Part shown: in pieces, positions 1-5,875 of the stretch
Position numbering within the stretch: the stretch's first letter is position 1
How the letters are laid out: each line of letters starts with the position of its first letter
Assembly (NCBI GenBank): GCA_021817355.1
Contig: JAKAVI010000046.1
Span: 1 to 5,875, forward strand
From: Pseudomonadota bacterium
GTDB taxonomy: Bacteria > Pseudomonadota > Alphaproteobacteria > Micropepsales > Micropepsaceae
Reading direction: 5' to 3'
DNA: 5,875 nucleotides
Made by a program: the position numbers and the translations under genes
Notes under the pieces: model-generated
The model's database searches: none
Seen by the model: only the letters and a program-made list of their open reading frames with translations
Told to the model about the DNA's origin: nothing

Positions 1-1
1 T

Positions 2-1486
2 GAGCCCGACATTGCCGCTTACGCCGATCGCATCGTCACGATGCGCGATGGACTGATCGTGTCCGAACAGCATAACAGCGCGCGGGGCATGCCACCTGCG
101 CTCCGGGAAGCTGCGGGTGCGGCTAGGATGGACAGACCTTCTCTTGCAGCTGCGGCCACGATCCGGCCGCCAGGAAGCTCAATCGCCTTCAGCACCATGG
201 TGATTACCGCGGCAATGCAGGCCATCATTCGTAACAAGATGCGCTCTGCGCTCACGATTCTCGGTGTTTTCATCGGGGTCGCGGCCCTGATCGCGATGGT
301 GGCAGTTGGTCAAGGTGCCAATGAAGCCGTTCGCAAGCAGATCGAGAGTCTGGGCACCAATCTGCTTGTGGTATTGCCTGGGGCTACCACGTCCTCGGGT
401 GTTCGTGGCGGCTTTGGTAGCGCCTCTTCGTTGACGGTTGATGATGCGCGTGCCATTGCCCGCGAAGACCCGGCCGTGGGTCAGGTGGGATACATCATCC
501 GGCAGCTGGGACAGGTCCAGTATGGCAGCCAGAACTGGATGACGAGCGTTCAAGGCGTGACGCCGAACTACCCATCAATCACGAACTGGCGCATCGCACT
601 GGGGCGGGGAATCTCTCAAGCCGACGAGAACAATGGCGCTCTTGTCGTACTTATTGGTCAAACCGTTTGGCGTCAACTTTTTGGTCAGAATGTCAACCCT
701 GTGGGTGCGACGATCATCGTCAGGAATACGCCATTGCAGGTCATCGGGATTCTGGGGTCGAAGGGGCAGTCGGGATTTGGAACCGATCAGGATGATCTCG
801 TCATGCTTCCGTTCACGACCGCAGAGCGCAGGGTGCTGGGCGTTGCCGTACCAAGCCAGCAGGCTCAGACCAATACTCAATACGGAACGCTCAGCAACCC
901 CTATGGCATCCAGCCAAGAATAACCGGCCTCGTAAATCAGATCTACGTGCAGGCGGTGCGTCCGGACCTGGTCGACCGGGCGCTCACGCAGGTGACAAAT
1001 ACGCTGGCGCTGCGGCATCATATTCCTCCCGGTGAGGTCAATGATTTTTCAGTTCGCAATTTGAGCCAAATTGCCACGGCTGCGGAGGGAAGCAGCCAGA
1101 CGATGTCCTATCTGCTCGCCGCGGTGGCATCGATCTCATTACTCGTGGGGGGTATTGGGATCATGAACATATTGCTCGTCTCGGTAACCGAACGAACCCG
1201 CGAGATCGGGTTGCGCATGGCGATTGGTGCCCGCCGTATCCAGGTGTTGCTGCAATTTCTTGCCGAAGCGGTGCTGCTGAGTTCTGTGGGAGGCGTGGCC
1301 GGAATTATCGGAGGGGTTGCCGCCTCGCTAACAATCTCGGCAATTGCCGGCTGGGCGACACCACTTGCCTGGTCTGCCGCGATCGGTGGCTTTCTGTTTT
1401 CGGCCGTAGTTGGCATGTTCTTTGGCTATTACCCCGCGCGCAAGGCTGCCGCACTCGATCCCATGGAGGCGCTTCGCTACGAGTAG
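2..1486 (+). CDS. macB: MacB-type ABC exporter, ATPase-permease fusion (5' part missing)
   Basis: This is the C-terminal 494 residues of an inner-membrane ABC transporter of the MacB family. Such proteins power a tripartite pump with a periplasmic adaptor and an outer-membrane channel, exporting macrolides, peptides or lipid-like substrates. The first codons read EPDIAAYADRIVTMRDG, the end of a nucleotide-binding domain just after the H-loop; the base before them would fit the last base of a His codon. The frame stays open through a linker into the permease, so the ATG at 41 is not the start. Counting from base 2: TM1 about residues 84-105 (preceded by RNKMRSALT), a periplasmic domain about 106-365, TM2 about 368-394, then the family signature SVTERTREIGLRMAIGAR at 394-411, two more TM segments (about 415-445 and 453-477), and the typical end YPARKAAALDPMEALRYE. 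The linker is about a dozen residues longer than in E. coli MacB. Separate translation of the permease from ATG 197 is possible, but no good ribosome site precedes it. The substrate is unknown and no adaptor gene is visible here. Confidence 0.92.
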   Translation, partial: EPDIAAYADRIVTMRDGLIVSEQHNSARGMPPALREAAGAARMDRPSLAAAATIRPPGSSIAFSTMVITAAMQAIIRNKMRSALTILGVFIGVAALIAMVAVGQGANEAVRKQIESLGTNLLVVLPGATTSSGVRGGFGSASSLTVDDARAIAREDPAVGQVGYIIRQLGQVQYGSQNWMTSVQGVTPNYPSITNWRIALGRGISQADENNGALVVLIGQTVWRQLFGQNVNPVGATIIVRNTPLQVIGILGSKGQSGFGTDQDDLVMLPFTTAERRVLGVAVPSQQAQTNTQYGTLSNPYGIQPRITGLVNQIYVQAVRPDLVDRALTQVTNTLALRHHIPPGEVNDFSVRNLSQIATAAEGSSQTMSYLLAAVASISLLVGGIGIMNILLVSVTERTREIGLRMAIGARRIQVLLQFLAEAVLLSSVGGVAGIIGGVAASLTISAIAGWATPLAWSAAIGGFLFSAVVGMFFGYYPARKAAALDPMEALRYE

Positions 1487-1758
1487 GCGGTTGCGGGTAA
1501 TAGCTGCGGGCTGAAGGCGCCTTCCATCCTGAGGCTGGCCAGTGCTGATGGGTTGGCGCGCTGGTCATTTACGACGGATGGCAGTCCGGCCGCGGATCCG
1601 TCAAAGGTGGCTCTCCGCGCCTGCACCGGCAGGAACGCACGCGGGCTCGGGCAACTGACGGGCTCGCTTGGCGATCGCCGGGTCAACCGCAGGTGAGGGG
1701 TCCCTTGTGTGCAGCAGGGCGGATCGACACAGGACGGCCAGGCAGGGGCTTGGGGTCG
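1487..1758. other. Convergent intergenic spacer, no gene seen
   Basis: This spacer lies between the 3' ends of the MacB-type gene (+) and the crotonase gene (-). Short open frames cross it but have no homology I recognise and overlap the tail of the MacB gene. It holds a perfect 12-base palindrome at 1513-1524 (GAAGGCGCCTTC), a 5-bp stem with a 4-base loop at 1620-1633 (CCTGC/GCAGG), and a 10-base palindrome at 1670-1679 (GGCGATCGCC). None is followed by a T-run on either strand, so I cannot call an intrinsic terminator. Termination here is either Rho-dependent or uses weak structures. Confidence 0.6.
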
Positions 1759-2526
1759 TCAGCGGCCCTTGAATAGCGGCGAACGCTTCTCGCGGAAGGC
1801 CTGCAGCGCTTCGGCGTGATCTTCGCTTGTGAGCAGCCGACCGAGAAGCTCGCGGCTGCGTGCTGCTGCCTCCTCAGGAGTAAGATCTGCCGCGCTGTCG
1901 GCCAGCTCGCGGGTGGCGGAAACAGACAGGGGCGCGCGGCTTGCAATGCGTTGCGCGAGGGCGTGGGCCTCGGAACGCAACTGATTATCTGAAGTCCTTA
2001 GGGTGATGAGGCCATAGGCTTCGGCAGTCATTGCATCAACCGGAAGTCCTGTCAAAAGCATGTGCTTGGCCCGGGCGAGGCCAATCAGGCGCGGCAGCCG
2101 ATAGGCGCTCGCCATCAGTCCAACATTGACTCCGGCACAGACAAAACGGGCGCTGTCCCCGCCAATGCGCAGGTCGCAGGCCAGCGCCAACTCAAGTCCG
2201 CCACCCAAGCAATGGCCGTTGACCGCAGCGATCGCAGGAATGGGCAGGCCGGCAATTCGTTCGATCAATCGCCCGAAATCACCAAGTTGCGCCTGGCGCG
2301 CCGCAAGTCCGGCCGCCTGCACGACCTTCTGCTCCTTGAGATCATCGCCGCTGCAGAAGGTTCCACCTGAGCCAGTGATGATCAACGCACGGATGTCATT
2401 GCGCGTCGATAGATGGTCCAACGCCTCGTGAAAATCGTCGCGCGCAGCCCGGCCAAGTGCATTGGCCGGGGGATTAGCAATCTCGATGCGCGCAACCCCC
2501 TCGTCCGCTTCTTCAAATTTAATCAT
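1759..2526 (-). CDS. Enoyl-CoA hydratase/isomerase (crotonase) family protein
   Basis: This is a 255-residue soluble crotonase-fold protein, the usual length for the family, which acts on acyl-CoA thioesters (hydration, isomerisation, hydrolysis and related reactions). Visible marks are the first oxyanion-hole segment GGTFCSGDDLKE (residues 54-65), the second segment VNGHCLGGGLELALACDLRI (102-121), then RLPRLIGLARAKHMLLTG (143-160) and a C-terminal helical part ending FREKRSPLFKGR. Glu112 in GGGLE matches Glu144 of rat mitochondrial hydratase. The partner of the second catalytic Glu (rat Glu164, in FGQPE) is Gly132 here (FVCAG), and the following loop is about three residues shorter. A classical hydratase role is therefore doubtful; isomerase, hydrolase or another crotonase activity is possible. 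The start at 2526 was chosen because homology begins at MIKFEEADEG and AGGAG lies 10 bases upstream. The same frame stays open to an ATG at 2817, but that extension lies mostly inside the peptidase gene and has no family similarity. The ATG overlaps the stop of a small upstream ORF, which suggests translational coupling. Confidence 0.9.
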   Translation of the reverse strand: MIKFEEADEGVARIEIANPPANALGRAARDDFHEALDHLSTRNDIRALIITGSGGTFCSGDDLKEQKVVQAAGLAARQAQLGDFGRLIERIAGLPIPAIAAVNGHCLGGGLELALACDLRIGGDSARFVCAGVNVGLMASAYRLPRLIGLARAKHMLLTGLPVDAMTAEAYGLITLRTSDNQLRSEAHALAQRIASRAPLSVSATRELADSAADLTPEEAAARSRELLGRLLTSEDHAEALQAFREKRSPLFKGR

Positions 2527-2627
2527 GCCCGCAAAGCTCCTGACGCCAACATTGAGACGGCCACCCTCACACTCATGTTTGACCTGACGAGGATAAACTG
2601 AAGGGGCTTTCCCGGGAACCGCCTCAT
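2523..2627 (-). CDS. Possible 34-residue ORF coupled to the crotonase gene
   Basis: This is a short frame of 34 codons beginning MRRFPGKPLQF and ending ASGALRA. It starts 20 bases after the peptidase stop, has AGGAG at 2632-2636 four bases before its ATG, and its TGA overlaps the crotonase ATG (ATGA at 2523-2526). The peptide is basic (five Arg and one Lys, no acidic residue), with no clear membrane segment or signal peptide, and I recognise no family. Spacing, ribosome site and overlap resemble a genuine gene in an operon or a coupling/leader peptide that delivers ribosomes to the crotonase start. The alternative is chance: the stretch is only 105 bases, and a stray AGGAG followed by ATG can occur. 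Only position and signals support it. Confidence 0.35.
   Translation of the reverse strand: MRRFPGKPLQFILVRSNMSVRVAVSMLASGALRA
2537..2541 (-). promoter_or_regulatory. Ribosome binding site of the crotonase gene
   Basis: AGGAG on the minus strand ends 10 bases before the ATG at 2526. It supports that start over the long in-frame extension and lies inside the small upstream ORF. Confidence 0.5.
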
Positions 2628-2631
2628 TTTT

Positions 2632-2636
2632 CTCCT
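2632..2636 (-). promoter_or_regulatory. Ribosome binding site of the 34-codon ORF
   Basis: AGGAG on the minus strand is followed by four A residues and then the ATG at 2627. It sits in the 20-base gap after the peptidase stop. There is no other evident start codon nearby for it to serve, which is the main reason for calling the small ORF. Confidence 0.4.
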
Positions 2637-2647
2637 GCGGGCAGAGG

Positions 2648-4675
2648 CTAGGCAAGTCCTCGTCCCGCCAGCAGGGCATCGATCTTGGGATCGCGTCCAC
2701 GGAAGCGCCGGTAGGTGGCCTCGTAGTCGCGCGTTCCGCCGACCGAATAGATGTCTTCATAAAGTCTCCTGGCGGTATCCGGGTCAAAGGGATCGCCAGC
2801 CTCGGTAAAGGCAGCAAAGCCGTCCGCGTCTAGAACCTCAGCCCACATATAGGCGTAGTATCCGGCCGCATAACCGTCACCACCAAAAATGTGCAGGAAA
2901 TGCGCCGGAGCATGACGCAAGGGAATCTCCGCCGGGATCCCAAGGCGCGCGGCACTTTGGTGGGCGATGTATTCGGGATCGATCTCCTGTGCCGCTGTGA
3001 CGGTGTGGAAGTCCATGTCGACGAAGGCGCTGCCGAGAAATTCAACCGTTGCAAAGCCCTGATTGAAATGCCGTGCGGCCGTCAGTTTGTCACGCAACGC
3101 CTTTGGCATTGGCTCGTTCGTTGTCACATGCCGGGCAAACTGTTCGAGCTGGACCTCGAACCAATGCTCGAAGATTTGGGACGGAAGCTCGACAAAATCC
3201 TGGGCGACATTGGTTCCAGAGAGCCGGGGAAAGCGAACGTTTGAGAGCAAACCATGCAGGCCATGACCGAATTCATGAAAAAGCGTGCGGGTCTCATCGA
3301 CGTTGAGAAGGGCAGCTGATCCTTCCGCGGGCCTGGAAAAATTGCAGTTGTTGATGATCAGGGGCAGAACCTTGCCATCCAGGTTTTGCTGGTCGCGGAA
3401 GCTCGACATCCAGGCGCCACCACGCTTGGAACTGCGTGCAAAATAGTCACCGTAGAAGAGCCCGACGGGCTCGTCGCGACGACGGACCTCGAACACGCGC
3501 ACATCGGGATGATAGACCGGAATATCATGGCGCGGATGAAAGGTAAGGCCAAACAATCTTGATGCTGTGTTAAAAGCCGCAGCGATCATCGCATCGAGAG
3601 GCAGGTAGGGCATGATTTCGTTGTCATCGATGTCGTAGCGTGCTTTGCGCAGGCGCTCCGCGTAATAGCGCCAGTCAGAGGCGGCGAGCGCAAAGTTTCC
3701 ACCCTCCTCGCCGATCAGCGCCTGGAGTTCGTCTCGTTCCTGCTTGGCCCGCAGCAAGGCCGGCACCCAGACCTTCTCGAGCAGGGCACGGGCGGCGGCC
3801 GGGGTTTTTGCCATAGTGTCGGCCAGTCGGTATTCGGCAAAACTTGCATAACCAAGCAGTTCTGCGAGTTCGAGGCGCAGCTTAAGGATTTCACCCATGC
3901 GGGTGCGATTGTCATGGGCATTGCCACGCCGTCCGCGACTGGCCCAGGCGTTCAACACTTTTTCCCGCACCGGGCGGCTGTGGGCAAATGTGAGGATCGC
4001 CTCCACGGATGAGCGGGAGGCGTTGACGGCATAGGGACTGTCCAAGCCATGTTCGCGGGCCAGTTCGGCCGCAGCGATACGGGCAAATTCCGGCAGACCA
4101 TTGGCGTCCTCGGCCGACAGGGGCATGACGCTCTGTTGTTCGTCGGCAAGCACCGCCTGGGCAAATTCAGTGCCAAGCACGGCGAGCCTTTCGCTGATCT
4201 GAGCGAAACGTTTCTTTGGTGCCTTGTCGAGCTGAGCCCCGGCGCGGATAAAGTCCAGGCGGTAGCGGTCGAGGACCCGGCGATGTTCGTCGTTGGGCAG
4301 TTGGTCGCGCGTTTCGTGCCAGACCTGGTCGATGCGGGCGAACAGCGGGCTATTCAGATAGATCGCAGTATAGTGGCGGGACAGCACTGGGGCCATCTCA
4401 AGCTCGATGGCCTGCAGTTCGGCATTGGTGTGCGAGCTCGCCAGGTTGTAGAACACATGTTCGACACGCCGCAAAGAGCGTCCGCTACGTTCCAAGGCTT
4501 CAAGCGTATTGGAAAAGTCCGGTGGAATTGAGCTGCGGGCGATAGCGTCGATTTCGGCGTTGTGTTCGTGCAATGCAGCTTCGAATGCCGGGCGAAAGTG
4601 TTCAGGCCGGATACGATCGAAAGGTGGAGCCTCAAAGGGGGTGTGCCAGGAGTCGAAAAAGGGGTTCTCGTGCAT
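2648..4675 (-). CDS. dcp: M3 family zinc metallopeptidase, peptidyl-dipeptidase Dcp type
   Basis: This is a 675-residue zinc peptidase of the thimet oligopeptidase/Dcp family, expected to act in the cytoplasm by removing dipeptides from the C-terminus of short peptides. Counting from the chosen start, the zinc site HEFGH is at residues 467-471 (bases 3263-3277), with the third ligand Glu496 in SGTNVAQDFVELPSQIFEHW. The substrate-binding region HIFGGDGYAAGYYAYMW lies at about 595-611 and carries the conserved tyrosines. SGTN..DFVE and HIFGG.GYAAGYYAY follow E. coli Dcp more closely than oligopeptidase A. The long helical N-terminal part contains ALERSGRSLRRVEHVFYNLA and DIPVYHPDVRVFEV. Family similarity begins at NPFFDSWHTPF, directly after the ATG at 4675, and gives a length close to E. 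coli Dcp (681). A weak AAGG lies 8 bases before it. In-frame ATGs at 4780 and 4771 would add 35 or 32 residues without a signal peptide or a good ribosome site. The product class is secure, the exact start less so. It is the first gene of a likely operon with the crotonase. Confidence 0.92.
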   Translation of the reverse strand: MHENPFFDSWHTPFEAPPFDRIRPEHFRPAFEAALHEHNAEIDAIARSSIPPDFSNTLEALERSGRSLRRVEHVFYNLASSHTNAELQAIELEMAPVLSRHYTAIYLNSPLFARIDQVWHETRDQLPNDEHRRVLDRYRLDFIRAGAQLDKAPKKRFAQISERLAVLGTEFAQAVLADEQQSVMPLSAEDANGLPEFARIAAAELAREHGLDSPYAVNASRSSVEAILTFAHSRPVREKVLNAWASRGRRGNAHDNRTRMGEILKLRLELAELLGYASFAEYRLADTMAKTPAAARALLEKVWVPALLRAKQERDELQALIGEEGGNFALAASDWRYYAERLRKARYDIDDNEIMPYLPLDAMIAAAFNTASRLFGLTFHPRHDIPVYHPDVRVFEVRRRDEPVGLFYGDYFARSSKRGGAWMSSFRDQQNLDGKVLPLIINNCNFSRPAEGSAALLNVDETRTLFHEFGHGLHGLLSNVRFPRLSGTNVAQDFVELPSQIFEHWFEVQLEQFARHVTTNEPMPKALRDKLTAARHFNQGFATVEFLGSAFVDMDFHTVTAAQEIDPEYIAHQSAARLGIPAEIPLRHAPAHFLHIFGGDGYAAGYYAYMWAEVLDADGFAAFTEAGDPFDPDTARRLYEDIYSVGGTRDYEATYRRFRGRDPKIDALLAGRGLA

Positions 4676-4827
4676 TGAGGGAGCCTTGCTGTTTGGCTTT
4701 GGGCTTAGCGCGAAGAAGGGTTTGTCGTCCAGAACCGGGGCGGTCTGCTGCGCCAGGCGGCTTCGGGACATGAAGGGCATAAACCATGTGCTGAGCCCGG
4801 ATTATCCAGCGTCCCCACTCAGGGAAC

Positions 4828-4843
4828 GTGCCTTAAGGGGCAC
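4828..4843 (-). repeat. Short inverted repeat in the likely dcp leader
   Basis: GTGCC and GGCAC form a perfect 5-bp stem with a 6-base loop (TTAAGG on plus). It lies about 50 bases upstream of the furthest ATG of the peptidase and next to the candidate -10 hexamer at 4801-4806. It could be an operator half-site pair or a leader hairpin, but its small size means chance is quite possible. Confidence 0.2.
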
Positions 4844-5057
4844 TGACACCGGTCCAGAAGTAGCAGATTGAGAGTGCTGAGGCGTTGTCGGCAGCCCTTC
4901 GACTGGGGACCACCCATGCTGGGTTTGCGATTTGGGCCGATTCCGAAGAGAGCAAAAATGTCGGGATGGGAGGCCATGATATGCGCGGCCACCTCTTTGA
5001 GGGATCACCAGGGCCGATCGGGTACGATGTGGTGTGGCAGAGGGTCGAGGGCATCAA

Positions 5058-5082
5058 GGCGGCTAAGGACTTTTTAGTCGCC
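5058..5082 (+). repeat. 9-bp stem-loop between the SIMPL gene and dcp
   Basis: GGCGGCTAA (5058-5066) pairs with TTAGTCGCC (5074-5082) over nine base pairs, including one G-U wobble on the plus transcript, with a 7-base loop (GGACTTT). On the minus transcript the wobble becomes a C-A mismatch, so the structure is better in a plus RNA. There is no T-run after it on either strand, so it is not a standard intrinsic terminator. It lies 100 bases downstream of the SIMPL stop. Confidence 0.3.
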
Positions 5083-5182
5083 CACCGGCGCTGCCGACCC
5101 ACAGGGGATGAAACGGCGGATTCCCTAGGTTTGGCGATTGCCGATACGTTTTGTTTTGTTCTAGCCACTGCAATGAACCTCA

Positions 5183-5872
5183 TCACTGGAGCGACCATGA
5201 GATTGTCACGGAAGCCTCGACCTTCTGGGTTCCTGGCGCCATGGGCGTTTGGGACAAAGCCATGGTTCGCAGGAGCAGAGGCTGGGGCTGCTGTTCACTG
5301 CCAGCTGAGATCGACTGGATGGGGCCAAGGCGTAAACCGGCAGCTCTGGCGAAGGTCTTTGCCGCACGCAGGGCCGCGCGGACGGCCCTGCTTCGCGCCC
5401 TGGCGAGGAAGGGGCCCGGTTTTGAAACCAAAAACTGCACGCCGTCGATACGATTGGCGCCAGCTCTTACAAGTCCATCGACGACGGCGCCAACATCCTT
5501 GGGATCCGGCAGTATTACTGTGACGGTGTTGGTGACTCTATAACTCAGTATCTGGTCTTTCCGGCTGGTCCCTGTGCCATAGTCAGGGAAGAGTGCGAGT
5601 TGGCTCGTATGTATGTCGGCTTTGGGGATGCCGGCCTTTGCCAAGGTGGCAAATATATCCGCCATCTTGCCGTTGTTCTGTGCGAGCGCGTTCTCAGCAC
5701 TGGGAGCGTCAGTTGTGATCCCTGCGCGTACCACGGCCTCGTCTGGCCGGGTTTGTACCGTCCCAAACCCTGTAACGGTCACCTGGCGTATGGCCGGGGT
5801 CCGAGCGAGCGCAGCTCCCAGTGGCAGGGCGCTGAAAAGTAATCCCATGAACAGAGGCTCAAAAGTAGACAT
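5183..5872 (-). CDS. Exported SIMPL-domain (DUF541) protein
   Basis: This is a 229-residue protein of the SIMPL/DUF541 family, whose bacterial members include E. coli YggE and the Brucella periplasmic antigen BP26/Omp28. These are periplasmic or surface-associated proteins of poorly known function; YggE has been linked to oxidative stress. A hydrophobic N-terminus (about residues 8-22) ends in GAALA, with likely cleavage after Ala23. The mature part opens with the typical strand VTVTGFGTVQTRPDEA (31-46). It continues with NNGKMADIFATLAKAGIPKA (66-85), DIHTSQLALFPDYG (86-99), SYRVTNTVTVILPDPKDVG (110-128) and the helix ARARSRAVRAALRAAKTFAR (157-176), and ends VEASVTISWSLQ. Two TGA stops in tandem close it (5180-5185). 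The signal peptide lacks the usual Lys/Arg before its hydrophobic core, and the ATG lies three bases from the window edge, so the real start may be further out. The ATG at 5848 would leave an even poorer signal peptide. The long gap after it argues against tight coupling with dcp. Confidence 0.88.
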   Translation of the reverse strand: MSTFEPLFMGLLFSALPLGAALARTPAIRQVTVTGFGTVQTRPDEAVVRAGITTDAPSAENALAQNNGKMADIFATLAKAGIPKADIHTSQLALFPDYGTGTSRKDQILSYRVTNTVTVILPDPKDVGAVVDGLVRAGANRIDGVQFLVSKPGPFLARARSRAVRAALRAAKTFARAAGLRLGPIQSISAGSEQQPQPLLLRTMALSQTPMAPGTQKVEASVTISWSLQ

Positions 5873-5875
5873 CCC

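Larger units (their letters stand above)
4676..5182. other. Long stretch without a supported gene, upstream of dcp
   Basis: About 500 bases lie between the stop of the SIMPL gene and the preferred start of the peptidase. Bases 4676-4780 could code for an N-terminal extension of the peptidase. In 4781-5182, open frames exist on both strands: a plus frame from TTG 4885, and a minus frame across 4833-5198 that would overlap the SIMPL stop. None shows a motif, ribosome site or family I recognise. A third minus frame reads in a protein-like way with high GC at third positions from about 5069 to 4819 but is cut by stops, so a decayed gene is possible. The stretch also holds two stem-loops (4828-4843 and 5058-5082) and a T-rich run on plus (5148-5161). 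The peptidase promoter should lie here. A GATAAT on minus (4801-4806) resembles a -10 box, but no matching -35 is seen. Confidence 0.5.

Noticed and set aside
1477..1686. 69-codon minus frame in the convergent spacer
   Set aside because: It overlaps the MacB 3' end and has low-complexity composition and no family or ribosome site that I can see.
2609..2618. 10-base palindrome TTCCCGGGAA within the small ORF
   Set aside because: It is short, has no loop or repeat partner, and is expected by chance in GC-rich DNA.
2527..2817. 97-codon N-terminal extension of the crotonase frame
   Set aside because: It lies largely inside the 3' end of dcp in another frame, shows no crotonase similarity, and a good ribosome site precedes the ATG at 2526.
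4049..4531. 160-codon plus frame inside dcp
   Set aside because: It is antisense to a conserved part of the peptidase and has no independent support.
4801..4806. GATAAT on minus as a -10 box for dcp
   Set aside because: No hexamer resembling TTGACA is found at 16-19 bases upstream, so one AT-rich hexamer is not enough for a promoter call.
5114..5161. Possible plus-strand terminator: weak CGGC/GCCG stem followed by GTTTTGTTTTGTT
   Set aside because: The stem has only four Watson-Crick pairs plus two wobbles around a long loop, is separated from the T-rich run, and has no plus-strand gene upstream to terminate.
4833..5198. 121-codon minus-strand open frame between the SIMPL gene and dcp
   Set aside because: It overlaps the SIMPL stop, has no ribosome site or recognisable family, and its Pro/Ser/Arg-rich composition is typical of off-frame translation.
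4885..5523. 212-codon plus-strand open frame across the intergenic stretch and the SIMPL gene
   Set aside because: It has a TTG start and no recognised motif, and its second half is antisense to a clear SIMPL coding frame. It is best read as a GC-rich shadow.

Overview
The window is GC-rich chromosomal DNA, most likely from a proteobacterium. The gene set and protein style (MacB-type transporter, Dcp-type M3 peptidase, crotonase, exported SIMPL/DUF541 protein) fit an alphaproteobacterium, possibly Acetobacteraceae, but the genus cannot be fixed from the sequence. Nothing looks like a mobile element, phage, CRISPR array or defence island.

Layout: base 2 to 1486 (+) is the C-terminal part of a MacB-type ABC exporter. 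The end of the ATPase domain runs in frame, through a linker, into the permease, so the true start lies left of the window. A 272-base convergent spacer follows. Three reading frames on the minus strand then form a compact cluster, read right to left: a zinc metallopeptidase of family M3 (Dcp type, 2648-4675), a possible 34-codon ORF (2523-2627), and a crotonase-fold protein (1759-2526). The small ORF has its own Shine-Dalgarno sequence 20 bases after the peptidase stop, and its TGA overlaps the crotonase ATG as ATGA. About 500 bases upstream of the peptidase hold no gene I can support. At the right edge, also on minus, is an exported SIMPL-domain protein (5183-5872) whose start lies almost at the window end.

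How the genes relate: the peptidase and crotonase are probably co-transcribed, but peptide turnover and acyl-CoA chemistry have no obvious common pathway, so I read this as a housekeeping-type operon. The MacB exporter and the SIMPL protein both act at the cell envelope but are not in one transcription unit. I see no convincing new multi-gene system. The observations most worth a second look are the small translated-looking ORF coupled to the crotonase, the loss of one of the two hydratase glutamates in that crotonase, and the unexplained stretch 4781-5182.
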